Source: Phlebiopsis flavidoalba (lineage: Eukaryota > Basidiomycota > Agaricomycetes > Polyporales > Phanerochaetaceae). From it: a DNA stretch of 64,000 bases. Both the position numbers and the translations under genes were made by a program. The stretch covers positions 1-64,000 of the forward strand of contig JAOCPU010000050.1 in the NCBI GenBank assembly GCA_035772785.1, read 5' to 3'. Below the pieces are notes generated by a model. That model worked only from the letters and a program-made list of their open reading frames with translations, was not told the origin of the DNA and made no database searches. This document shows, piece after piece, positions 11,760 to 22,548 of the stretch. The first letter of the stretch is position 1, and every line of letters starts with the position of its first letter.

Positions 11760-12820
11760 GGTATGATTCTGGCCGGCGCAGAAAGGAGCCGAGGAGCGAA
11801 TACCACTCTCACATGCTGGTTTTATGCTCTGGAGGTTATTCCTTAGGCGCTGATTGACTTGCCATTATTCCCAACTACCGGCGTTGCTTTGAGATCAATG
11901 GCTCGTAGAACAGACAGCGGCGTCACGCACAGGATTTGACCGCAGCAGTGCGGCGTGTCTATCGTCGTGCAAAGGGTGCACAGGCGCAGCCATTTGTGAA
12001 CCAGTTCCGGGGCTCAGGGGTGCATCAAGGAATTTTCTGGGACCGCTTCGGCCATGCTCCGTCGCCGCGAGAGCATCAACGGCTTGCATGCCCATTTTCC
12101 ATTGAGCTAGAGGGGCTGTATGCAAAGAAGAAGAGTGTCTTGGTCAGGACGTCAACAGGATATGAGAAGATAGATTCGCACCTTTGAGGCAGTGTGGGGA
12201 CCACTCACGACAGACGCTGAGGGGGAACAAGCCTTGGTTGTATATCCTAGGGAGCCCTCTTGACTGACGCCGCGTTTCGTTCCGGCCGGGAGAGCGGAGT
12301 CTGTGCGTCAATAGTAAACCAAATCATGAGGAAAGCAACCTTCTATCTCCAGGGATCGGACACGGCGAGTCGGAGATCTTGAGCCGCGACATTGTAGCGC
12401 GAGCGATTGATAGACAAAGTCCCATGGAGGATCTGGTCTCCTCGACACGGGTTGACAGATTTCTACAACAATGAGAGTTCAGATGTCAATACGGCACCGA
12501 GCCGACTAGAATGAACCCTCTTGTGAGGTTCAATATATTTCACTAGAACTTGAGTTCAGCTGAATTGATAACATGCACAACCCAATTGCTCGTTCCATGA
12601 CACTTTTGAAAACCCACTCATCTTTGAAACGTTGACCAGCTTCTGGACGTTTAGAAGGGGCAAAGAAAATGTTTTTTAGAGAGCTGAAGAGTCGGTTAGA
12701 GTTACACGTAAGGTAGACACGTGTGAGGCAGAAGAAGCGCGTCCGTGTGTGTTGAGGGCGTAATATGCATCCCGGTCAAGGATAGTGATTATGGCTGAGA
12801 ATTGGCGACGCGTGTATGCC
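11760..12820. other. intergenic, nothing recognised
   Basis: No coding family, RNA gene or clear repeat. Frames at 11895-12187 are open on both strands but match nothing I know. Confidence 0.4.
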
Positions 12821-12824
12821 GGTC

Positions 12825-13155
12825 ATGGACATGCATAATCAAGTTATGATAGATCTGTATGATAGAAAATACAGGCATCAGTTATGTGGCACGAGAATTC
12901 ACCCTTAGTAGCCGGAATTGGTAGAATCATTCGAGCTGTAACACCTTCGTCCTTTTCGCAGCCTCGAGGACACACGAGCGTGTGCCGCCTTGATCTCCCA
13001 GCAGCAACAGCACCAAAATCTTCAGCCTAGGGTTCGACTCAAACGGAAGTCAAGGGATTCTCCCTGGGATCCGTGGCAAAAAATGACACCGCCAGCCTCT
13101 TCCTGAATTTTGTCAATTTTCATCAATCATCTCGTGCAACGCTGGGACATAACCC
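12825..13155 (-). pseudogene. truncated duplicate of the HAL2 3' end
   Basis: Collinear copy of 22460-22785, the 3' part of the bisphosphate nucleotidase gene below. Shared blocks: GATAGAAAATACAGG (12863/22486), CAGCCTCGAGGAC (12960/22582), CGAGCGTGTGC (12976/22597), AAGTCAAGGG (13049/22662) and GACACCGCCAGCCTCTTCC (13085, against GATACCGCCAGCCTCTTCC at 22693). The copy includes 3' untranslated sequence and part of the last intron, so it arose by DNA duplication, not by retroposition. About 30 bases covering the DHAPG catalytic block are deleted, stops are present, and no upstream exons are nearby. It abuts repeat copy B with almost no gap. Confidence 0.88.
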
Positions 13156-13920
13156 ACGACAAGCCCATGTGGAGCACCGTCCCCCGGGACATAGAAACTT
13201 GCGCGCGCCTGAGCACAATCCCCGCCCTCCGTTCTGTGCGCCATTAGAGAGCCCCGCAGCTCGCTCAACGCGACCCTATGACACGTCCACAGGGCCCAGA
13301 TATCCACGAACATAGCGTGGATAGCTGAGACGGTCCGCGGGGGGCGGTAGATGCAACGAAACCTACTAGAGACCGTAGTGCGAGCCGTGAAAAGCAATAC
13401 ACGATCTCTCCGAACCCGCGGGGCGGTGCGTGTGGGGCACGGAAGAGCGCACGCCCTCGTCAGTGCCTGGCCGGACGCCGCACAGGTCGTTTGGTGCCCA
13501 CAGCTAGACCGTCCTGGGACAACAAAAATACACAACACCCGCTGCGAGGCCGCTGACGCTCTCCTGGGCGTGTGTACGTTTGTCGAGTAAGCGGCCGTTA
13601 TGATGTAGCGCAAGTAGCTATTCATCCTCCTGTGTTCCGAAAACCTTGAACCAGTACTAGAATCCGAGAGGTCGACCGAGGAGAGCCAGCGTGGGTGCCG
13701 GAGGGCACGGCAGGCACAAAGCATCCATGTATCAGCGAGAAGCAAGATGCCTTGATTCAAGAGGCCGCGATTCGAACAAGGAAGGCTACAGGCAGTGGGC
13801 TCGGAGTGGGCGAGAATTAAACCAAAAAGCGTCAGAGCGCGCGCAACCACGTGGCGTCGTGTGCGTCCCCCCCCGTTGTGGCGCATCATTTCACGCAGGC
13901 TGGTGGAGAATAGGCGCAGA
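13155..13920 (+). repeat. dispersed ~760-bp repeat, copy B
   Basis: Second copy of the repeat at 7290-8060 (see there for matching blocks). Its left edge coincides with the end of the HAL2 fragment. Copy A has no HAL2 sequence beside it, so the two duplications are separate events that meet here. Confidence 0.8.
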
Positions 13921-14169
13921 CTCGGAAGACGACGTCGCTCGTTCCAATCCTACCTCCAACAAAGCTAACGACCAACCTCGCTTCGAGAGCGCGAACAAGT
14001 CTGGATTATGGCCTGCTCCTGATGTGTGCTTGCAATTTGTACAGAAACATCTGCTACTTGTCCACCGCGCAAAGTACGTCGAAGAGCGAATCGGTCAGAA
14101 AATCGTGCTAGTAATACTGACCGCGTCCAGTAGCCTGCCCTACCATTATCCGCAGAGGTATGACGTGTT

Positions 14170-16952
14170 ACCTTTGAATTGCGCCTCCCTCGATGCCTTC
14201 CAATCGTAGGGCCTGTCGATCGGACATCGTCGAAAGTTCCGAATCTGCACCACCACGACCGGACATGCGAACTTTTTCAATGAAAGTCGTGGCGACACAG
14301 GGTCGGCTGCAAACCGTCACAGCCTCACACTGGGCAGATGCGAACTGCACCGGTGCTGGCCCAGGTGTACTGATACTACTCAGACTACGAGCTGGACGCA
14401 CTTGGCCCGGAATCTGCTTGTTGGAGGATCCTGTTATCTGTCCAACCGCACATATCAGCAAACAGCGATTAGTGCGTTTGAGCTGAAAGCACACCTCTGA
14501 GTCTTGCATACCCTCCCAGATAATGAATGTCTGCAACCTGCACTTCAAGTTCTGCATTTGCGCACAATGATACCAAACTTTTGGCGACAGAAGCAAGTGT
14601 TTCGTCTGAGCGTGCAATGAGGTCCGGCCCATGCTGTGGCGCAGTGTATGTCTTCAAAGCGTGCACCCAGGAAGTGACAATCGTCGATAGAGCCTGTGAT
14701 GTCACGTTCATTGCGTCGACACATCCTCCTGGCCCGGCTTGGCCAGATATTTGATCCGTTCATAGTTTGTCGTCAGACAGGAGCCGAGGGACTGCAGGAT
14801 CTTGGTACTGTACAGTCCTCCGGACCTTCCCCTCGCGCCAATGGTGTTCCCAACTGTCCAAGAGGCACAAGGCCACAGCGGTACCGCTTAACACCAACTG
14901 GATTTTGTGGTCTGGGTCCATGTCGGAGGAATTCAATGCAAGGGTTTATAAGATGAAGTATAAAGTCCAGAATCTTGCGTATCTGGCCAATCCAAGGTGA
15001 AGTTCCTGGGTAGAGTGAGTACTATCCAGCTCTGACCGTGTAAAAGAGTCGCGTACCAGTTTTGCAAAGCAGTGCTTATTTGCGGTAGCATTTGCCTTGT
15101 AGCAAAGAAACAACGTGACCCATGGGAATATGGTGTAAGGGCCAACAACCGCTTTTTTGGCATGAGACTGTCTCTGGCATACGTTCATAATGCCTTCTAG
15201 CAATGAGCCCCAATCTTCAAGTTGCGGGTAGCAATTGTCTGAGTTGAGAAGGACCAGCACAGAAGCGAGCCCCTCGTCTTGTACGAGATTTCCTTGCTCA
15301 GACTCCAGCAGTTCGGCGTGGGTAGGCAAAAGAGACAAAGCAGATGCTCGGTGTAGCCGGCGAGATATAACTGCTTCCCTAGACCTGCGTATTCTGGGGA
15401 GACTGGAGACCATTTGCGATACTTCGGCACGTAAAAACCAACAGAGGTATCAATTACCTCGCCGAAATATATTTGCACCCATGTGAGCACACAACCGAGG
15501 CCGGAGGTGGGGTAGGAGACTTCGCAGGCAGGGATGAAGCGCCTTGAGTTCGATCCTCTGTATCAGCTGCGGTGCGTGAGCCAGCGCGCTGCAGAACTCC
15601 TCTTGTGCGACATTTGTTTCAGTGGCGTAGAGAGAGCGGGACCTCACGAACCGTCCAAAAGTCGTGAGTTTGCGGTAAATCGGGGAAGCGAGGCTGCTAA
15701 GCCGGACAGTGTTGGGTTGGCTGTTGACTCAAATTTGCTAGCAAAAGAATGCAAATGGTCTTCAGTACGGCCGCGGAGTGGACTGGGTTCGATGTGTCCC
15801 AAAGTCTGCGTAGACAGAACGTGACGGAATGACGACCGCGTATAGAACGATGAGTATTGCTAGGCGCTTTGCAGCAATCAAATATGAAGATTGCACAGGG
15901 TATGAAGGGCGAACGGAGAGGAATGTCCGCCGAGAATAAAGGAAGAAAGATGACGACGGAATATAGCAGAAGGGGAGGTCCAGTAAGGGTGGCATAGATT
16001 ATTGTGACTGTGTCATTGAGGTTCAACAGGAGTGCCAAGAGCCCAATCAAGAAGAACACCACCGCGATTTGCAGCAGCGCGGGCAGAAGTGCGATGATAA
16101 AGGGTAGTTGGAAACGGAGGATATTCTTCTTTCGTCGCTCGTGAAGACGGATACTGTTCCAACGCGACAGATTGGGTAGGCAGCGGCAGAGACCTGATCC
16201 ACTGTTGCATCACGATGGCGAAGAATGAGGACAGGACGCTGAGACTTAGGCTCGTAAACCACAGAGAGTTGATAATGACATCTCCCCGGGCGGCACGAAA
16301 AGGCTGGCCAGGTGCAGACGATGGAGCAGTGGAGTTGGCAAACCCTGGTAGTAACCGTGAAAGATGAGAGTTGTAACGATATTTGGGCCAATAATTGGGT
16401 GATTCGATCGTTGGGATCCTCTTGTAATGATGGATATTCTTGAACAACAAACGTTGTGACAATCGCCGAGAACAAGAAGCGGCCTTGGGTTTAATACATT
16501 AGCCCGTATATGTGCGCATGGAAAAGAATTGTCTCATCACAAATATGAGCAAGTTATCCAGTTCACAGCTCGTTACCCATCGACCAATGACGTCTAGATC
16601 GTTCTTCCTGCAACTCGTCGAGGAGATGTTGCCAACCGCCTTCCTTACACGCCGAATGGATCGGATCAATATCCCTAGGAAGTAGATTCCTGAGGGGTCA
16701 AGAGTCAATATATGTGAGGTGTATCGTGTGTTCAAGATTTTGTGACTAACTGTTGGGAGCTTCAGCGGAGGGATTTGCGTTCGCGAAGCTCGTGATGTGC
16801 GATCTCCTCCCCACTAGGTGGGATTCTTCTTCCGCCTCCAATGAAAGGCTGTCCATTTCCAATATAGCGCGATACCGAAGGTATCCTAGCACTGGCAAGG
16901 GGAGAAGGACAGTGCAGTGTCATCATCGCATGGATTGACGGCAGCGGATGAC
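14170..16952 (-). CDS. DUF6535 membrane protein, copy 1, frame interrupted
   Basis: DUF6535 proteins are agaricomycete membrane proteins of unknown function with an N-terminal helical domain and a long cytosolic tail. Reading right to left: MDSLSLEAEEESHLVGRRS (~16865), an intron region, WVTSCELDNLLIF (~16540), an intron, then LFSAIVTTFVVQEYPSLQ (~16455), DRITQLLAQISLQL, VINSLWFTSLSLSVLSSFFA (~16270), IVMQQWIRSLPLP and the helix VVFFLIGLLALLLNLNDTV (~16040), then YSVVIFLPLFSADIP. This helix order is the family hallmark. The tail down to ~14170 is a patchwork of open frames with typical short introns and indels; the exact stop is not clear. The start could be a little further upstream (~16952). 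A second family member lies at ~51.2 kb on the other strand. Confidence 0.7.
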
Positions 16953-16954
16953 CA

Positions 16955-17968
16955 TGGGGGTCAGCCCGGAGTACTTTCTGTCAGATATCAAAGCAATATT
17001 TCATTCGGTATGAAGGCACAGCTATAACCTCAGATGGTACGCGAAATGACAGCTCACCGCCATGTTGGGGGCGTACGAGTTTGTGCTTCCCTACAATGTA
17101 ACCGTCAGTCAACAGTAAGTTTGGCTAGACAGCGCGTGACCATGCACCTATGCGTGTTTCGAGCACATAGTGTAGCACGCGATGGATCATGGAGGCTCTA
17201 GGAATATTCCGTTTTTAGTATTGACACGAGTGCTTGAGTGTGTAGCTGAGTATGTAGATAAGGGCACCAAACGGCCTGGCTAGCCTCGTTCCCAAACCTT
17301 ATACAGTCAATTACCGGCCAATGAGACACCCCCAACCCACTGATACACCGGCCTTTACATGACGAAAGAAATATTTAAAATAACGGAAAAGTCGGAATAG
17401 TATGAGGAATGCACTGATCTTCCGATGGATGAAAAGCACGATGTGCAACAGCAAAGGAGCTATGAGAAGCAAGCCAACAAGGTGGGTTTTTCAAAATTTG
17501 GCAGAGACGCTTCGATTTTTTGGGCTCTGCATGTTGCTTTCGGCTCATCATGGAAACTTGGTATAATGATTTGAAAACAGTACTAGGAAGTCATCCCGCT
17601 CATATTGGTGTTGTTACTCCCTCATATCATGCGTACCGGGCATCCGGAGGCAGGAGGTGAGGGTTGGTTGGGCGCCTTGACGAAGAGCGCGACTAGAGGC
17701 GCTGGACTTGAGTGCCATCAGGCCACGTTTTTGATTGATCGAGCTGCGTATACGGGTGTATCATAGGTGGTACACCCTCTTATTCACATCATTTGGCCGG
17801 CATCGTTCTGGCAGAGTAGAAAACATTTCCATTCCACCCTATTATATTTACAGCGATACTGGACACACATCCCAATACTGCTGTACAAAAATCTTCTCAA
17901 GCGGATGCCCACACGTTGCATGGCGCGAGCGTCAAAAATTGGGTGTATCAGTGGCCGGTGATTGACTG
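16955..17968. other. intergenic, nothing recognised
   Basis: Upstream flank of the DUF6535 gene plus AT-richer sequence up to the first transposon. Short open frames only, none with a recognisable motif. Confidence 0.45.
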
Positions 17969-17970
17969 TA

Positions 17971-18387
17971 CTGTAGTTTTTCGACCAAAGCGGACGGGGG
18001 TGTGACCGTGACCCAGATGAACCGAAGCGGACAACCGGCCCAGAGCGCTGTGACCCGTGACATTGACCGGATGGTGAACCGGCCGCAGCGAAATTTGGGC
18101 CCCAAGACGGCATTTTCATGCAAGATCTACTGTTTTTAAGTAGTTTACCCACCAAATGTGTCAGAAATGGACCGTTCTTGCTCTATCATTGTAATAAACA
18201 TGTGCTTCCCCCCGGGGGGGCCCTGGGGTGTGGCTCCTATAGCGCCGCAGGCGCCCAAAATCGAGCCGCACGAAATGCCGTGTCACATCCGGACCAGCTC
18301 CCCTGTGACCTGTGACACTTCGCACAGATCGGTGCCCCGAGGGGGGTCTGTGACGCGTGACGTCCGCTTTGGTCGAAAAAACTACAG
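17971..18387. mobile_element. MITE-like element with ~27-bp terminal inverted repeats and TA flanks
   Basis: The left end reads CTGTAGTTTTTCGACCAAAG then CGGACG (17971-17996). The reverse complement of the right end (18361-18387) is the same, apart from one extra T in the T-run. A TA dinucleotide flanks each end (17969-17970 and 18388-18389), as produced by Tc1/mariner-type insertion. At 417 bp it is too short for a transposase and no conserved frame is inside. Just inside both ends are repeated GTGAC/GTCAC motifs, possibly subterminal binding sites. The length, the near-perfect terminal repeats and the TA flanks support a recently mobile non-autonomous element. Confidence 0.88.
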
Positions 18388-18487
18388 TAGAGCAGAGCTT
18401 ACTGCGCAGGTGAGTACCGTTGTAACGGTAGTAACAGTCGGAGTCTAAAACTTAGTGCACCGAGTCCGCGCGAAGTTCAGTGCACTT

Positions 18488-19353
18488 TAAGGCTCCAACT
18501 GTTTAGTTTCTTTACTGTTTATAAACGTTTAAACAGTTTATGTTTATGTTTATTTACAAAATTGTCCGTAAACTGGCGTAAACTGTTTATAAACAGTAAA
18601 ACTAAAACAGTTTCTATAACATCAGTGTAAAACCTTTTACAGCATCAATCGTTCATTGTAAATCACACTCATACAGTTTGCAGGCACCCGTGATTCCGAC
18701 ATTATATCAGGCTCGACACGGAACGACGGTCGAGGCGCGCGTCGGGGAGGCGTCTAATTACCTAACAAGACAGGGAGGCGGGGCCGGCGTCCATGCACGC
18801 CTTGCAATGCCTCACATACATAAAGCAACAAGGAGAGGGGAGCAGGTAGGTCTATAAGTGTCCCAGTAGACACTTTTGTTGTATGTTACTTCTGTAATGG
18901 TATGTAGATTAGGACAGCCAGAAGTCCCGATGTTTCGAAATACAGCCCAGCCCGGCTGCAGGGGCTCTTTCACGACTCTGCGCAGGGTATCGAGTTCGCT
19001 ACAGACCTGTGAGAATGGTACTACGCACCACGACTTATACTAGCCTTGCTCTAAGTCATTGAGATCCTATAAAAACATCCCGCGCCAGTGGTCTCTCATC
19101 AGTGCGGCTGAGTGAGCTGTCGTTGTGCCCCCTCTCGTTTACCTCGAGTCCAACAGATGGACGTCTCAAGCAGCCATAGATTATAATGCACAGTCAATAA
19201 ATCTCTCCAATAGCTCTTGGAGGCCAATTTGGTGGAGGACAGCATATACTGTTTAGTTTACTGTCTATAAACTGTTTATAAAAACTGATTTATGACTGTT
19301 TACTGTTTATTTACAAAGTTTTCGTAAACATAAACTAAACAGTTGGAGCCTTA
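18488..19353. mobile_element. hAT-like non-autonomous DNA transposon with perfect 22-bp TIRs
   Basis: The left end (18488-18509) begins TAAGGCTCCAACTG and runs to TTTAGTTT. The right end (19332-19353) is its exact reverse complement over 22 bp. The 8-mer GTGCACTT occurs in direct orientation on both sides (18480-18487 and 19355-19362, one extra G before the right copy). An 8-bp target-site duplication is the hAT size. Internal ends are rich in GTTTATAAAC and ACTGTTTA motifs repeated within about 130 bp of each end. The ~600-bp core has no transposase-like frame. It lies 100 bp from the previous element. Confidence 0.88.
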
Positions 19354-19513
19354 GGTGCACTTGGTTAGCCTGAGATTCGTTCGCCAGCATTCAACGGTCT
19401 TCATGTCAAAAATGCGGATGGCAAACGCTTGCAAGTCACATCACTGAACTCTTCAACTTCAGCATCGCGATTCGAAATTCGGATTCTTGTGGTGAAATTT
19501 TGAAGACAAAAAA

Positions 19514-19585
19514 TTCGGATACGGGGAATCGAACCCCGGGCTATCGTGTGAGAGACGATAATGTTAGCCACTACACCATATCCGA
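19514..19585 (-). tRNA. tRNA-Glu (anticodon CUC)
   Basis: On the minus strand the acceptor TCGGATA (19585-19579) pairs with TATCCGA (19521-19515). The anticodon stem ATCGT/ACGAT closes the 7-base loop CTCTCAC, placing CTC at positions 34-36. The T-arm is CGGGG-TTCGATT-CCCCG. The D-arm region TGGTGTAGTGGCTAACAT is typical of eukaryotic tRNA-Glu and serves as the A box, and GGTTCGATTCC as the B box. Discriminator base A (19514). No intron. All stems pair without mismatch, so the gene looks functional. Confidence 0.96.
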
Positions 19586-19956
19586 TGACAGGATTATGGC
19601 TAGGAAGACACCCACAACGTTTGAGAGAAGCCGTCACGCAGTTCTACAATGTCGCACCACCCCACATTCCGTGACATGAGTCTCTCGCTTCATCAGCCAC
19701 GATTTTGAAGGGCTCGCAGCACACTCGAGATGATCGCGGATGACATACAAATTCTATTGATTGAATACAAACCAAACACACAAGTTATAATATGTGAGAA
19801 TGCAATGTCCGCGGTTCTGGTATGGTGCCGGGATTCCAGGTGACCAAGATATATACAGAATAAGGATAGCAGACGCAAGAGTTCAGGGTAGTACTGATAG
19901 ATGAGAGTAACAGACGCAAAAGTCCAAAGGTAGCACGGAGGAAGAGCAAGCAGAGA

Positions 19957-20714
19957 CTACACAAGCCAAGCGCTCAAGTCAACATCTTCGTAAGGTCGGA
20001 CACCGCGAACAGAGGCTCGAGCGGCGCTGGGGGCATACGACAGCGGGACATCCTGCTTAGACCAGGTGGTCTGATCCTGTTCGAGCAGCGAGAAGTCGAG
20101 AGGCTGCTCGAAGGACATGTCGGGATGGAGTCGTAAGGCTGGTGGGTAGCGGAGAGGATGTCAAGGTCGAGACTCGGGCCACCGTGGAGCTGGGTGATGT
20201 AATCAGAGTACAAGGGATAGTCCCGGTACGAACAGGGCGTCGACGCTGTGAGGCGGCAGGAATGATTTCGACGGCAGGCGGCTGGCCTCGAGAATAAAGG
20301 AAGGGGTGGGCTCGATGGGTTCAACAGTCTCAGCGCTTTGGGGAAGAAAAGGCAAGAAGACCTGAGCTTGATGAATCTCCAGGGGAAGGCGTCAGCGGGA
20401 GCACGGGAGATGGTACCGGAGAGAGCGTAGGGCTCCAACAGAGGGTATCCGAGGCACCAGACATCCACTCGGCAGCAAAAAGCGAACGCATAGACGAAGA
20501 GGGTGAGGGCACAGAGAACGAGGGACGTCTCGCGCGAGTAGGAGCTGTAAGGATGCGCACGGTGACCCTTCGCTGCGCGTACGGTAGTTCTGGTCGAAAG
20601 GATGAGTGTGACGCGTGCGCCCCCTGCCTTGGGCTGCGCTTGCTTAAGTCTCTGGCCCTCCTGTGCCAAATCATCCTCGTGGTTCAAAACGCCGCTGCAA
20701 GCTCCTATTGTCAA
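19957..20714 (-). CDS. Ser/Pro-rich hypothetical protein, frame interrupted
   Basis: Three overlapping minus-strand frames share a coherent low-complexity protein. N-terminal piece: SFRPELPYAQRRVTVRILTA (~20590), then SFSVPSPSSSMRSLFAAEW (~20500) and SPTLSPVPSPVLPLTPSPG (~20420). Middle: ETVEPIEPTPSFILEASRL (~20310). C-terminal part: DYITQLHGGPSLDLDILSA (~20190), then FEQPLDFSLLEQDQTTWSKQ (~20090) and VRPYEDVDLSAWLV before a stop at 19957-19959. Acidic and Ser/Pro-rich blocks of this kind are common in fungal transcription regulators, but no DNA-binding domain is visible, so no function is assigned. Frame changes near 20340, 20230 and 20130 look like indels. Confidence 0.4.
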
Positions 20715-20985
20715 GTGGCGGCAGATTGAATCGACACGGGCAAAATCTTACATGTTCGAAATCAACAAACCCGTCGGACTGAAGTAAACGGTTCACGTAC
20801 GAGTTTTTGCCACATGTCCGGCCACATTCAAGGCCCGTACCCTCCCGTAGCTCATCCATGTTCACTGTACCCCGAGCTTGTAGGAAAGGGCCGTCATGTG
20901 AACCTTGTTTTTATGTTCATGGCGGTAAGGCTTGCGCATGTAATTGTTCTTCTCCATTGTGGTCTCGCACACAAGGGCACCACAC

Positions 20986-21369
20986 CTAGAGACACCACCA
21001 GTGAGAAATGGTACAGCAAGAGATAGCCGGACAACTCACGGGTCGTGCCGAATTATCTTTAAACGACCGGGCGTAGATCTTGGAGGGATCTTCCCTGTTC
21101 GCGACAGATAGGTTCAAGGACATCATCCAACCAGTTTTGCAATAAGATGTTTCTAGTTCCGCGTCAGTGGGTTTGTTGGTAATGGTGATCCTAGTGGGGA
21201 CTTTGCGAGTCATACGTTGTGCAGGCATTGCGATAGAGGGATGGTGGATGAAAGTTCGAGTTGATTTTTTGCAAGTGCGGGACGGGATGAGGAATGGGGA
21301 CCAGAAACGTGAACGGGAGGGGCAACTCACTATATATATGTCCAGAGCTGCCTGCAAGAACACAACCAT
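20986..21369 (-). CDS. small hypothetical protein
   Basis: An open frame on the minus strand whose internal ATG at 21228 starts MPAQRMTRKVPTRITITNKP and continues TDAELETSYCKTGWMMSLNL and NREDPSKIYARSFKDNSARP. A GTGAGT splice donor follows at ~21040. Composition looks protein-like, but the family is not recognised and the downstream exon is uncertain. Confidence 0.25.
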   Translation of the reverse strand: MVVFLQAALDIYIVSCPSRSRFWSPFLIPSRTCKKSTRTFIHHPSIAMPAQRMTRKVPTRITITNKPTDAELETSYCKTGWMMSLNLSVANREDPSKIYARSFKDNSARPVSCPAISCCTISHWWCL

Positions 21370-21379
21370 CCCCCAATCG

Positions 21380-22440
21380 TGAAGAAGCGCGATTCTAATG
21401 GGGGCCGGTAAACAGCTAGCAAGCCTTGACTCGCGTCAAATAAGGCAAGGAGACAAGCAGGCGCTTACCTTTGCCACATTGTAGCCGCGCGGGCGCATCA
21501 AAAACGTTTGCGCTCCGGGCCCATGCACAGGCCTCCGCCCTCCACTGCTTGGCCGAGAATGGCTACTGGTCAAGCTCGGAGTTCAGAATTAGCGGTGCAT
21601 GCATGTTGCATGCCCTTGCTCTGAGCTAAAGGGTAACCGGACAAGCAGGCGCCTAGTCAGTGGTCAGAACGCTGGGCGCTTGCATCTGGGCCTCGCGTGC
21701 CGAGTGTTGTGCCACCCGTCGCAACTTGCAACATGACCCAAGAGCAGAGGAACCTTCAGTGATCGTATTGATGAGTCTACACATAACTGTTCAGTACTGT
21801 GCAGTTTGTGATTATCATGACTGAATAACAGAAGACAAGGATTCAGAACTCCAGAGAGTAGGTACCGGTAACTCACCCTGCCAATGGTTCATCGACGAAG
21901 ATGTGATAATCATCAGACTGCAAACTTTGAACTCAAGTTTCAAGGCATACGACTGTCAGTATTCCTGCGAACCTTATGGGTGTTCGAAGTCGAATTGGAT
22001 AAAACTGGACGTCCTCAATGTAAGGGTGGCCCTCGTCTTCTATATCACAAGTTTGACGTCAGCGTTTGTCAAAGTGATTTACAGTGAACATTCTCAAAAC
22101 CTCACATTGAACTGTCAAGACTCTAGCGGGTCATTCTGAGGTGAGTGTGGCTACTTTAGTTGAGATGGTAAGGGTCTGTAAAAAAACACAGAGACTCGAC
22201 CCACGCTCGTACCGGTCAATGAGAAGCTTGTCACGGTCGATGTACTTTAGACAGCTAGTGCCCTATCATCCGAGTCTTCGCAAACCAGTCTGGACGGAAG
22301 GACTTCAAGTTATCTGTGCGAATACTCATCGGAAGTCCGTGGTCGATTTTGACTTTTCAAGCGAGAGGAAGTGTGCATCCCGACCGAAGAACCAATGACG
22401 ACCTGACGGCGCATGTGTCTCAGTCATAGAGCCAGGAACA
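21380..22440. other. no gene recognised
   Basis: Plus-strand frames around 21884-22140 and 22141-22398 are open but match no family I know. The phrase GACAAGCAGGCGC occurs twice (21452 and 21640). The region probably holds an unrecognised or decayed gene. Confidence 0.3.
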
Positions 22441-22548
22441 GCGCGTTCATGAAATTCATGATCGAGTTATGATGAATCTATATGATAGAAAATACAGGTG
22501 CCAGTGTACAGCGCGAGAATACAGCCCTAGGTATTACAACTCAGCTTA

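Noticed and set aside
19401..19637. Similar short peptides encoded at 19.4-19.6 kb and 25.8 kb
   Set aside because: Both are translations across the two tRNA-Glu copies, so the similarity reflects the tRNA sequence, not a protein family.
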